Assembly: GCA_947243855.1 (NCBI GenBank)
Contig: CAMXIK010000017.1
Location: 21,143-85,142, forward strand
From: an uncultured Lachnospiraceae bacterium
Lineage (GTDB): Bacteria > Bacillota > Clostridia > Lachnospirales > Lachnospiraceae
Length of the DNA: 64,000 nt
Reading direction: 5' to 3'
How positions within the stretch are numbered: the first letter of the stretch is position 1; each line of letters opens with the position of its first letter. Of this stretch, positions 1 through 7,281 are shown piece by piece. The notes under the pieces were generated by a model, which was not told where the DNA came from, made no database searches, and saw nothing but the letters and a program-made list of their open reading frames with translations. A program made the translations under genes and the position numbers.

Positions 1-22
1 TTGTGGAAAATGTAGAAAATAG

Positions 23-52
23 TTGCAATTTGGCAGATAAGCGTTATATAAT
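23..52 (+). promoter_or_regulatory. Sigma-A promoter of the first small gene
   Basis: A -35 TTGCAA (23-28) and a perfect -10 TATAAT (47-52) are separated by 18 bases. They lie about 65 bases upstream of the start at 117. The match is good, but it is a sequence match only. Confidence 0.6.
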
Positions 53-116
53 GTGTAAAGGAAGTTGACATAAAGCTGATCGCACATAAAAGAATGAGGG
101 GCTTGGAGGTGGCGGT

Positions 117-392
117 ATGGCAGCGCTTAATCTGAACGCATTATTTTTTAACCATGAGATATCCTTTTGCAAAGTATATAACGCAGAGAGCAAAGACCAG
201 TTGGAAAAACTTTTCGTTTCCAACCGTATTTCCTTTTTTGTAGAGTGGCAGGAGAAGAGCTTTTGGGAGCGGCTGTTAGGGAGCATGGGCGGCAAGAACG
301 AAGTGTTTACCATACATATCAACGAGGCGGATACGCCGCTTGCCACAGATTTGGCGCAGGGGATAGAGAGTGTGCAGATCGCTTCCGCGTAG
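117..392 (+). CDS. Small hypothetical protein, 91 aa
   Basis: I do not recognise this family. The ATG at 117 follows a purine-rich site (GGAGG) in the sequence gcttggaggtggcggt. The protein is soluble-looking, with no signal peptide or membrane segment, and has two Trp-containing stretches around residues 43-50 (EWQEKSFW). It has its own promoter upstream and a strong terminator 45 bases after its stop, so it is probably a single-gene transcript. Codon use resembles the neighbouring core genes. It is the first complete gene on the contig, so its upstream context is missing. Confidence 0.6.
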   Translation: MAALNLNALFFNHEISFCKVYNAESKDQLEKLFVSNRISFFVEWQEKSFWERLLGSMGGKNEVFTIHINEADTPLATDLAQGIESVQIASA

Positions 393-436
393 GCGGAGCG
401 GCTGCTCTGGCAGAAAGAGATAGAATATGATAAGAT

Positions 437-464
437 GACCCTGAGGATAACTCAGGGTCTTTTC
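437..464 (+). terminator. Intrinsic terminator after the first small gene
   Basis: A perfect 9-bp stem GACCCTGAG / CTCAGGGTC with a 5-base loop is followed by a TTTT run. It separates the small hypothetical gene from the rRNA methyltransferase. Confidence 0.8.
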
Positions 465-480
465 ATGTGAGCGAGATGAA

Positions 481-531
481 GCGAAATTGAGCTGCACTGC
501 GGGACAAGAAAGCGAAATCGAACTGTACTGC
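481..531. repeat. Short imperfect direct repeat upstream of rlmD
   Basis: GCGAAATTGAGCTGCACTGC (481-500) recurs at 512-531 with three differences, all transitions. The two copies start 31 bases apart. They sit between the terminator and the rlmD ribosome binding site. The function is unknown. Confidence 0.5.
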
Positions 532-550
532 AAAGAAAGAAGAGGAAGAA

Positions 551-1732
551 ATGGATAACCTGTCAAATAGAAAAAAACAGGCGCTCTGTCCGGTGGCGAA
601 GAAATGCGGCGGCTGCCGTTACACGGATACCCCGTATAAAGAGCAGTTAAAAATAAAACAGAAACGGGCCGAACAGCTCATAAAGGAGTTTGGCAAGGTG
701 AAGCCGATTCTTGGGATGGATGAGCCGGCCCATTACCGAAACAAGGTGCACGCCGTGTTTGATTTCCAGAAGGGAAAGGGGATCGTATCCGGTATTTATC
801 AGGAGAAAAGCCATAGGGTTGTGCCGGTGGAGGGGTGTCTGCTGGAAGAGGAGCGGGCGGGAAAAATCATTCTCTCGATTCGTGAACTGGCAAAATCCTT
901 TAAGATCAAGGCCTATGACGAGGACAGCGGCTACGGGCTGCTGCGCCATGTGCTTGTCCGGGTGGGACATGCTACCGGTGAAATTATGGTGGTTTTGGTG
1001 CTGGGTTCACCGGTTCTTCCTTCAAAAAAGAATTTTGTAAATGAGTTATGTAAACTTCATCCCGAAATTACCACGATCCTGATCAATGTCAATAACAAGC
1101 GGACAAGCATGGTGCTCGGCGCCAAGGAACAGGTTATTTACGGTAAAGGCTATATCGAAGACGTGCTCTGCGGAAAACGGTTTAAAATATCCGCGAAATC
1201 TTTCTATCAGGTGAACTCCGTACAGACGGAAGTCCTGTACCGGCAGGCGGCGCAGTATGCCGGACTGACGGGGAAGGAAACAGTAGTGGACGCCTATTGC
1301 GGGATCGGCACGATTGCGTTGTCGGTGGCGGAGCAGGCGGGAAAAGTCATCGGGGTGGAATTAAACGGGGATGCGGTGCGGGATGCCGTCGCAAATGCCA
1401 AACGCAATCAGATCAAAAACGCGGATTTCTACCAGAACGACGCGGGACGCTTTTTGACCCAGATGGCGGAAGCGGGGGAGAAGGTTGATGTGGTCTTTAT
1501 GGACCCGCCCAGAAGCGGCAGTACCAAGGAGTTTCTGGATGCGCTGATCCGCATAAGCCCCAAGCGGGTGGTTTATATCTCCTGCGAACCGCAGACGCTG
1601 GCCAGAGATTTGCAGTATTTGACGGCAAACAGCGGTTACCGGATGGAGGAGGCGGTTCCGGTGGACATGTTTCCTTTTACGGAGGAGATCGAGATGGTGT
1701 GCCTTTTGTCCCAGAAAAAAGGAAAAGGATAA
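551..1732 (+). CDS. rlmD: 23S rRNA (uracil-5-)-methyltransferase, RlmD/RlmCD family
   Basis: This SAM-dependent RNA m5U methyltransferase likely modifies one or both of the U747/U1939-equivalent sites of 23S rRNA. Cysteines at about 13, 19, 22 and 96 match the family's [4Fe-4S] ligands. The SAM motif DAYCGIGT is at about 247-254, MDPPRSG at about 317-323, and the catalytic Cys in YISCEP at about 345. At 393 residues it is shorter than family members of about 450 because the N-terminal TRAM domain is missing; the iron-sulfur cysteines start almost at once. The ATG at 551 follows AGAGGAAGAA. The next gene starts 6 bases after the stop, so the two are probably co-transcribed. RlmD versus RlmCD specificity cannot be read from sequence. 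Confidence 0.88.
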   Translation: MDNLSNRKKQALCPVAKKCGGCRYTDTPYKEQLKIKQKRAEQLIKEFGKVKPILGMDEPAHYRNKVHAVFDFQKGKGIVSGIYQEKSHRVVPVEGCLLEEERAGKIILSIRELAKSFKIKAYDEDSGYGLLRHVLVRVGHATGEIMVVLVLGSPVLPSKKNFVNELCKLHPEITTILINVNNKRTSMVLGAKEQVIYGKGYIEDVLCGKRFKISAKSFYQVNSVQTEVLYRQAAQYAGLTGKETVVDAYCGIGTIALSVAEQAGKVIGVELNGDAVRDAVANAKRNQIKNADFYQNDAGRFLTQMAEAGEKVDVVFMDPPRSGSTKEFLDALIRISPKRVVYISCEPQTLARDLQYLTANSGYRMEEAVPVDMFPFTEEIEMVCLLSQKKGKG

Positions 1733-1737
1733 CATTT

Positions 1738-1998
1738 ATGGAACATTCATACCGTTTTTTTGAAAACCGAGCGTGTAACTATTTTCCCTGTCACAGCGGA
1801 TTGTCTGATTTCAACTGTCTGTTTTGTTACTGCCCATTGTATCGGAATGAAAACTGTCCCGGCAGTCCCGCCTATTTCGAAAGAGAGGGGAGACGGATCA
1901 AGGACTGCTCCGGCTGCGCCTTTCCGCATAGGCCGGAGAATTACGACAAGATCGTCGCTATTTTGGGAGGAAGACAGACAAAGGAACCGGAGGTGTGA
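1738..1998 (+). CDS. Cysteine-rich small domain protein, 86 aa
   Basis: A small protein built around spaced cysteines (NYFPCH, CLFCYCPLY, CPGSP, CSGCAFPH). It matches the Pfam-type cysteine-rich small domain found alone or fused to cobalamin enzymes in Clostridia and archaea. The cysteines probably bind zinc or an Fe-S cluster; that is inference. I choose the ATG at 1738 over an in-frame upstream one because the conserved domain opens with MEHSYRFFEN and AAGGAT lies just before it. It directly follows rlmD and runs into the TetR gene 4 bases later, suggesting a three-gene transcript. The biochemical role is unknown. Confidence 0.75.
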   Translation: MEHSYRFFENRACNYFPCHSGLSDFNCLFCYCPLYRNENCPGSPAYFEREGRRIKDCSGCAFPHRPENYDKIVAILGGRQTKEPEV

Positions 1999-2002
1999 GA
2001 AG

Positions 2003-2584
2003 ATGCCGAACACGAACGCGACAAAGATTGCACTGGGCGAGTCCCTGAAAAAGCTGATTCGGACTAAGAGACTGGAAAAGATAACGATTAATGACCTCAC
2101 AGCGGATTGCGGCATCAGCAGGATGGCTTTTTATTATCATTTCAAGGATATTTATGATCTGGTAGAGTGGGTCTGCATGGAGGACGGGAAAAAAGCCCTG
2201 CAGGACAAGAAAACGTATGACACCTGGCAGGAGGGTGTCAGTCTGGTTTTTGACGCCGTTTTGGAGAATAAGGAGTTTATCACGAATGTGTGCCGCAGTG
2301 TCGGCAGGGAAAGGGTCGAGCGGTATCTCTATCAGTTTACCTATGACATTGTCCGGGAAGTGGTGGAGGAAAAGTGCCGGGAAACCGGATTGACGGAGAA
2401 ACATAAGGACAGTATTACGGATTTTTATAAGTACGGTTTTGTGGGAACGATGGTGGATTGGATCGACCATGGCATGAAGGAAGACTATGAGGAGATCGTG
2501 GAGAATTTGAGCGTCATGCTGAACGGCAACATCGACCACTCTATCAGAAATTTTGAAAAAGCAAAGGAACAGAAGGAAAAGTAG
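2003..2584 (+). CDS. TetR/AcrR-family regulator (DhaS-like)
   Basis: A 193-residue transcription factor. The N-terminal TetR helix-turn-helix spans about residues 8-55 (ITINDLTADCGISRMAFYYHFKD, cited only as a landmark around residues 27-47). The C-terminal half resembles the TetR_C domain of DhaS-type regulators, with helices that would form the ligand pocket and dimer interface. A longer in-frame reading extends upstream through the Cys-rich gene, but the ATG at 2003 has a proper site (GGAGGTGTGAGAAG) and fits the family start. No dihydroxyacetone kinase genes are nearby, so the target is unknown. It may regulate its own short transcript. Confidence 0.8.
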   Translation: MPNTNATKIALGESLKKLIRTKRLEKITINDLTADCGISRMAFYYHFKDIYDLVEWVCMEDGKKALQDKKTYDTWQEGVSLVFDAVLENKEFITNVCRSVGRERVERYLYQFTYDIVREVVEEKCRETGLTEKHKDSITDFYKYGFVGTMVDWIDHGMKEDYEEIVENLSVMLNGNIDHSIRNFEKAKEQKEK

Positions 2585-2591
2585 AAATAGA

Positions 2592-2620
2592 AGGGAGGAA
2601 GCCTTGACGACTTCCTCCCT
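2592..2620. terminator. Bidirectional hairpin between TetR gene and glnA
   Basis: AGGGAGGAAG (2592-2601) pairs perfectly with CTTCCTCCCT (2611-2620) around a 9-base loop. It lies between two convergent genes. The T-tracts are weak on both sides, so I call it a probable rather than certain terminator. Confidence 0.6.
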
Positions 2621-2639
2621 TACTTCATGCCATGCAGAA

Positions 2640-4067
2640 TCAAAGATCGTAATACATCATAAACTCTGCTGGCGTGGGAATTTGTCCCGCTTTTTTAGCT
2701 TCTGCGCGCTTGCGCTCGATCCATACTTCGATGAGCCTTTCCGGAAAGACGCCGTCTTTGGTCAAGTAATCGTGATCCTTTTCCAGCGCGTCAAGGGCTT
2801 CGTCCAGAGATTTAGGCAGACCCTTGATCTTTTTCTGCTCTTCGGGAGAGAGCTTGTAGAGGTTAAAATCGTAAGGCCCCCAGCCGTTCGCGGCGGGATC
2901 GATCTTCTTTTCGATGCCGTCGAGTCCCGCCATCAGGATAGCCGCGTAAGCGTAGTAGGGATTGGCGGTGGCGTCGGGGTTGCGCAGTTCAAACCGTTTT
3001 GCCTCCGGGGACTTCGCGTAGGCGGGAATACGGATCACCGCGCTGCGGTTGGAAGTCGCATAGCCGATTGTTACTGGAGCTTCATATCCGGGCACCAGAC
3101 GCTTGAAGGAATTGGTGGAAGGATTGGTGAAGGCGCACAGGGACGCGATATGGGAGAGCAGGCCGCCGATAAAGTAGTGGGCGGTCTGGCTTAAGCCCGA
3201 ATAGCCGTTTTCGTCATAGAAAAGGGGCTTTCCATCTTTTTTCAAAAGCATATGTACGTGCAGGCCGCTTCCGGCTTCCTGATAGATGGGCTTGGGAAGG
3301 AAAGTGGCCGTTTTGCCCTCGCGGGCCGCCATATTCTTGATGATATATTTGATAATCATGGTATTGTCCGCCATAGCTGGCATATCCGCAAGCTCCACTT
3401 CGATTTCCATCTGGCCGGGGCCGCCCACCTCATGGTGGTGGTATTTTACCTTGATACCCCAGTTTTCCATCTCCATGCAGATGCGGCTTCGAAGGTCGTA
3501 GCCTACGTCCTGCGGCGCGGCGATGTGGTAGCCGCCGTGGGTTACCTCGTAGCCGTTATTGCCGGGATGATCCAGCGTGCAGTTCCAGTCGGCCTGTCTG
3601 GTGTCGATCCGGTAGGCGCACTGTTTGGGAGAAACCTCGTAGCGGGCGGAGTCGAAGAGATAAAACTCAAATTCCGGCCCGATTACCATTTCGTCCGCGA
3701 TGCCGGCCTTTTTCATGTAATCTACGGCGCGCAGGCTGACATTTTTCGGATATTGGTCAAAGGGGGTGTTTTCGCCTTTTCCGATGACGCAGACATTACC
3801 GCACATGGTTAAGGTAGGCACATCTGCGAAGGGGTCCACATAGGCGGTGTCCGGGTCCGGTAAAAATACCATATCGCTCTTTTCAATGGGCGCGTACCCG
3901 TAGTTGGAACCATCGAAGCCGATTCCGTAGACGAAGACGTTTTCATCAAACCGCTCCACCGGTATTGTGATGTGACGCCAGCGTCCGTCGATGTCGGTCA
4001 TTTTGAAGTCGATCATGCGGATCGCTTTCTCTTGACACAGTTTTCTGATTTCTTTACTTTTGTCCAT
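2640..4067 (-). CDS. glnA: Glutamine synthetase, type I
   Basis: Makes glutamine from glutamate, ammonia and ATP in the cytosol. The protein is 475 residues from the ATG at 4067. This start is preferred because AGAGAGGG lies 8 bases upstream; an ATG two codons earlier is too close to it. Family signatures include FDGSNYG at about 51-57, the HHHEVGGPGQ metal/ATP region, and NRSAVIRIP near the active site. A tyrosine in NLYKLSPEE at about residue 404 sits where GSI-beta enzymes carry their adenylylation Tyr, but I see no adenylyltransferase here, so modification is not implied. It appears monocistronic, with a structured 5' leader described separately. Confidence 0.93.
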   Translation of the reverse strand: MDKSKEIRKLCQEKAIRMIDFKMTDIDGRWRHITIPVERFDENVFVYGIGFDGSNYGYAPIEKSDMVFLPDPDTAYVDPFADVPTLTMCGNVCVIGKGENTPFDQYPKNVSLRAVDYMKKAGIADEMVIGPEFEFYLFDSARYEVSPKQCAYRIDTRQADWNCTLDHPGNNGYEVTHGGYHIAAPQDVGYDLRSRICMEMENWGIKVKYHHHEVGGPGQMEIEVELADMPAMADNTMIIKYIIKNMAAREGKTATFLPKPIYQEAGSGLHVHMLLKKDGKPLFYDENGYSGLSQTAHYFIGGLLSHIASLCAFTNPSTNSFKRLVPGYEAPVTIGYATSNRSAVIRIPAYAKSPEAKRFELRNPDATANPYYAYAAILMAGLDGIEKKIDPAANGWGPYDFNLYKLSPEEQKKIKGLPKSLDEALDALEKDHDYLTKDGVFPERLIEVWIERKRAEAKKAGQIPTPAEFMMYYDL

Positions 4068-4091
4068 AGGCATATCCCTCTCTTTATTTCT

Positions 4092-4160
4092 GCGGGCAGC
4101 CGATAAAATGATTTGCCAAAAGCAGGCCATGGCTTGGACTGGCATATTGGCGGCTGCCGC
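4092..4160 (-). other. Structured 5' leader of glnA
   Basis: Within the untranslated leader, GCGGGCAGCCG (4092-4102) pairs with CGGCTGCCGC (4151-4160), giving 10 bp with one bulge. Inside it TGCCA (4114-4118) pairs with TGGCA (4140-4144), and AAGC/GCTT closes an inner GCCATGGC-containing loop. A nested three-part stem just upstream of a glutamine synthetase start could be a regulatory element. No known class was recognised. Confidence 0.4.
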
Positions 4161-4185
4161 ACAGCTTAGTTTGTATATTAGGTTT

Positions 4186-4191
4186 AGTATA
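4186..4191 (-). promoter_or_regulatory. Candidate -10 element of glnA
   Basis: TATACT on the minus strand about 120 bases upstream of the glnA start. The -35 at 17-18 bases is poor (TAGTAA), which would suit an activated promoter. Evidence is weak. Confidence 0.35.
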
Positions 4192-4258
4192 CCATGGAAA
4201 GAGAGGGGTTACTATACGCAATATCGCCAAGATTGACAGATGCATTTTCGGTAGAAAA

Positions 4259-5884
4259 TCAGCGAAAGGCTGGCCCGCCGCCAAATCCGCTTTCAGGCGC
4301 GCCTTTCCGGCCGCCGCCAAATCCGCCGCCGTGATCCATCGTTCCCATATCGGAAATGGTCAGGAAGGAGGCGTCAACCAAGGAGGAGCTGTCCGCCGCC
4401 TGCCCTTCGCTGTCGGCGGGAATACCGCCGTCAAGCTGTCTGCGCACGCTTTCGGCTCGGAGCAGGCAGAAGTTTTTCAAAGTGTCAACGCCAGTCTTGA
4501 ATTCTTCGAAGGTGCAGAATTTCGTAGGGTCTTTTTCCACGTAGGGAGCAATCAGCGCGTAGGTTTTGGCAATGGTTTCCTCAAAATAGCCGCTCTCAAA
4601 GAAAGAGGCGATAAATTCCGAAAAGTATTGGTGATACAAGTCTGTGTACGCCTCATCGGCAAAAATCCAAGCCAGCATTGGCCGGGAGTCCGGGCTGCCG
4701 CCGCTTACTGGCGTGTCAATCGGGTAATTGACAAGCGACGTGGCGTCCATGGCTCCCTCAAAACCGCCAAAGGCAAGATTGTAGTCCCACGGAATCATGG
4801 AGAGCTGGCCGCCGTCCTCATAGAGATAATAGTTGTGAATCATGGAGCCGGTATAGCTGTCAAAGTTACAGACAAAATTGTGCACTACAAAATAGCGGAT
4901 CACCTGATCTACATCGACGGTCTCCTCGATGCCGTCTCCTGCGTTTAAGCTTTTTAAGGCCGAAATCAGGCGGGTTTTGTCTGCATCGGTAAGCTCGGTT
5001 TTGGCATTTTCAAAGATATTTTCATAGCTTTCGTAGTCGTCGTCCGTATAAATCAGGGAGACGTCGTCGCTTCTCATACCGCCGGGCCCGCCGTGACCAC
5101 CGTCCGGGCCGCCGCTTGGCGGGGCAAATCTTTCCGGCATGTCCGGCGGCGCGAAGTCGCCGTCCTGCGGTGGCGTGAAGTCGCCGCTGTCCTCCGCGTC
5201 CTTAGCCCCGTCCCACTCGCTCATACGGAAATCCCCGCCGTTACCCCGGCCGCCGCCCATCTTCATACTGTCCGGCTTGTAGAGACTGCCGGGATTTTTC
5301 CCGTAGTTGCGGGAAAGAAAGGCGTCCTCCACACCCTCCACGGCAAGGTAAAGTCCCCAATCCTCTCCGTTTACCGTGATGTAGGTGAAACTGCACAGCG
5401 GGGCGGCCGCACCGTAATACCGCATCATCTCATAGGTGAGGTAGTCTTTCATATAGGTGTTATCCTGAATGATATTGTTGAGGCTTACTTTATCCAACCC
5501 GTGGTAGCGGCAGGTCTCATTGTAGTGGTCAAACTCGATTTTAAAGCTGTAGCGGTCGTTGCCGTAGGCGGCCACATTTGAGAGGGAGGTGTTGCCCTTG
5601 GCGCGGATGGCTACATGATGGTAGTCCTCGCCGTCTATGGTTACGTCGCATGACACATAGGCTTCGTCGGTGCAGTTGTCGAGAAACCCCTGCCAATCGT
5701 CCATTTCGATCTCGATACTGTGGACAAGCGAGGTGTCAAACAAAAGGGCTTCATACGCGTTTCCTACGCTGGCTATGGTTTCCAGCGCGTCGCCGTAGTT
5801 TTGGTCCGCAAATAAGACGGCGGCGCAGAGGATTGGCGCTAGAAGCGAGCAATACAGTTTTTTATAGGATCGTTTTGCTTTCAT
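4259..5884 (-). CDS. CotH-like kinase family protein, secreted
   Basis: CotH proteins are atypical kinases, best known from spore coat. This one is 541 residues. An N-terminal hydrophobic segment (about 10-26) looks like a signal peptide or anchor. The CotH fold spans about 50-210 and 275-480, with RAKGNTS near 94-100, SFKIEFD near 113-119 and the metal-loop-like IPWDYNLAFGG at 364-374. Residues 208-272 are a Gly/Pro/Asp-rich insertion, and the C-terminus (about 515-541) is Gly-rich. Many Clostridia pair such genes with a VTC polyphosphate polymerase and DUF4956; neither is next to this gene. Its substrate is unknown. It likely acts outside the membrane. Confidence 0.8.
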   Translation of the reverse strand: MKAKRSYKKLYCSLLAPILCAAVLFADQNYGDALETIASVGNAYEALLFDTSLVHSIEIEMDDWQGFLDNCTDEAYVSCDVTIDGEDYHHVAIRAKGNTSLSNVAAYGNDRYSFKIEFDHYNETCRYHGLDKVSLNNIIQDNTYMKDYLTYEMMRYYGAAAPLCSFTYITVNGEDWGLYLAVEGVEDAFLSRNYGKNPGSLYKPDSMKMGGGRGNGGDFRMSEWDGAKDAEDSGDFTPPQDGDFAPPDMPERFAPPSGGPDGGHGGPGGMRSDDVSLIYTDDDYESYENIFENAKTELTDADKTRLISALKSLNAGDGIEETVDVDQVIRYFVVHNFVCNFDSYTGSMIHNYYLYEDGGQLSMIPWDYNLAFGGFEGAMDATSLVNYPIDTPVSGGSPDSRPMLAWIFADEAYTDLYHQYFSEFIASFFESGYFEETIAKTYALIAPYVEKDPTKFCTFEEFKTGVDTLKNFCLLRAESVRRQLDGGIPADSEGQAADSSSLVDASFLTISDMGTMDHGGGFGGGRKGAPESGFGGGPAFR

Positions 5885-6033
5885 GGAAAACCTCCGTTAT
5901 CGTTCCATCCATCATAACACGGCGGAAGTTTTCCTGTAAATCGGGTAAACTGTGATCTTTTTGTGAACACAGCGCGGAAACGGGCGGCGTGGGAAGGGGC
6001 AGCGCGGGAACCATGATTGAAACGGGAAGGGCA

Positions 6034-6063
6034 TTGAAAATGCGGGCGCGGAAGTGGTATACT
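6034..6063 (+). promoter_or_regulatory. Sigma-A promoter of the MmcQ/YjbR gene
   Basis: TTGAAA (6034-6039), an 18-base spacer and TATACT (6058-6063). The -10 ends 20 bases before the start codon, so the leader is very short. Confidence 0.55.
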
Positions 6064-6083
6064 GGAAACATTGAGGTGAAGTG

Positions 6084-6434
6084 ATGAAAACGAGAGAAGA
6101 AGCGCTGCGCTATGGCATGACCTTTCCGGACGTCTATCAGGACATGCCTTTTCACGATCCCAACTGGGTGTTGGTGAGATGCCGTAAAAACAAGAAAGCG
6201 TTTTTATGGACATATGAATATGAAGGCTCCATGCGGATCAACATAAAAGTAGACCCCGAGTGGCGGGAGTTCTGGCGGCAGACTTACGACGCTGTACTGC
6301 CCGGCTATCATCAGAATAAGAAGCACTGGAATACGGTGATTCTGGACGGCACCATTCCGGATGAGGATATCAAGCGGATGATCGGGGAAAGCTATGATTT
6401 GGTCTGCGGCGGAAAGAAGAAAAATAACAGGTGA
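6084..6434 (+). CDS. MmcQ/YjbR-family protein, 116 aa
   Basis: A compact MmcQ/YjbR-type protein, usually described as DNA-binding-like (CyaY-like fold) with no firm function. Recognisable landmarks are the early TFPDVYQDMPFHDPNWVLVR stretch (about residues 13-32) and the closing NTVILDGTIPDEDIKRMI (about 83-100). The ATG at 6084 is preferred over the GTG three bases earlier because AGGTG lies 6 bases upstream. No membrane segment is present. It is separated from the ZIP gene by 66 bases and may be co-transcribed with it. Confidence 0.75.
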   Translation: MKTREEALRYGMTFPDVYQDMPFHDPNWVLVRCRKNKKAFLWTYEYEGSMRINIKVDPEWREFWRQTYDAVLPGYHQNKKHWNTVILDGTIPDEDIKRMIGESYDLVCGGKKKNNR

Positions 6435-6500
6435 TATAGAACCGTTTTTGTCCGCAGGGCGTAAGTTATAATAGGGATTTTCAGGAGGTGTGGGCTGGGT

Positions 6501-7280
6501 ATGCAGTTATTGGCTGGATTACTGATTCCCTTTGTGGGAACGACCCTCGGATCGGCTATGGTTTTTTTTATGAGAAGAGGGATGAATAAGAAAGTGGAAA
6601 AGCTTCTTCTCGGTTTCGCATCGGGCGTTATGATTGCTGCATCGGTGTGGTCTCTTTTGATTCCGGCCATTGATATGGCCGAAGAACGGGGGCAGATTGC
6701 ATGGATACCGGCGGCTGGCGGTTTTTTGGGCGGTATAGCCTTCCTTCTGGCGTTGGACAGTCTGATTCCCCATCTGCACATGGAGAGCGACAAGCCGGAG
6801 GGCGTGGAAACTACGTTAAAAAAAACAACTATGCTTGTCCTTGCGGTGACCCTGCATAACATCCCCGAGGGAATGTCCGTGGGCGTGACCTTTGCCGGAG
6901 CGTTGATCGGGGATGCGGGCATCACCATGGCGGGCGCCTTTGCCCTTGCGGTGGGAATTGCCATTCAGAATTTCCCGGAGGGAGCGATTATCTCCATGCC
7001 CCTTCGCAGCGAGGGCATCTCAAGGGGACGTTCCTTTGTCTATGGCGCGCTGTCGGGCATCGTGGAACCCATCGGCGCTTTTGCCACGATCCTTCTGGCA
7101 AAGCAGATCGTTCCGGCGCTGCCCGTGTTTTTGGCGTTTGCGGCGGGCGCGATGATCTATGTGGTGGCGGAGGAGCTGATACCGGAGGCGCAGGCCGGGG
7201 AGCACAGCAATATCGGCACGGTGGGCGTGGCCGTAGGGTTTGTGATTATGATGATTTTAGATGTGGCGTTAGGAGGATAG
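6501..7280 (+). CDS. ZIP-family metal transporter
   Basis: A 259-residue integral membrane protein with about eight hydrophobic segments. It has both ZIP metal-site motifs, HNIPEG (about 119-124) and QNFPEG (about 156-161), and a late EELIPEA helix. ZIP proteins of this subgroup (ZupT-like) import divalent metals such as zinc or iron; the substrate cannot be told from sequence. The start has a strong AGGAGGTG site 10 bases upstream. The MATE gene begins 2 bases after the stop, so the two are translationally adjacent. Confidence 0.88.
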   Translation: MQLLAGLLIPFVGTTLGSAMVFFMRRGMNKKVEKLLLGFASGVMIAASVWSLLIPAIDMAEERGQIAWIPAAGGFLGGIAFLLALDSLIPHLHMESDKPEGVETTLKKTTMLVLAVTLHNIPEGMSVGVTFAGALIGDAGITMAGAFALAVGIAIQNFPEGAIISMPLRSEGISRGRSFVYGALSGIVEPIGAFATILLAKQIVPALPVFLAFAAGAMIYVVAEELIPEAQAGEHSNIGTVGVAVGFVIMMILDVALGG

Positions 7281-7281
7281 G

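Noticed and set aside
4068..4191. Cyanobacterial-type glutamine riboswitch or ANTAR-type hairpins upstream of glnA
   Set aside because: The pairing seen does not match the conserved bases of those classes as I know them; kept only as an unclassified structure.
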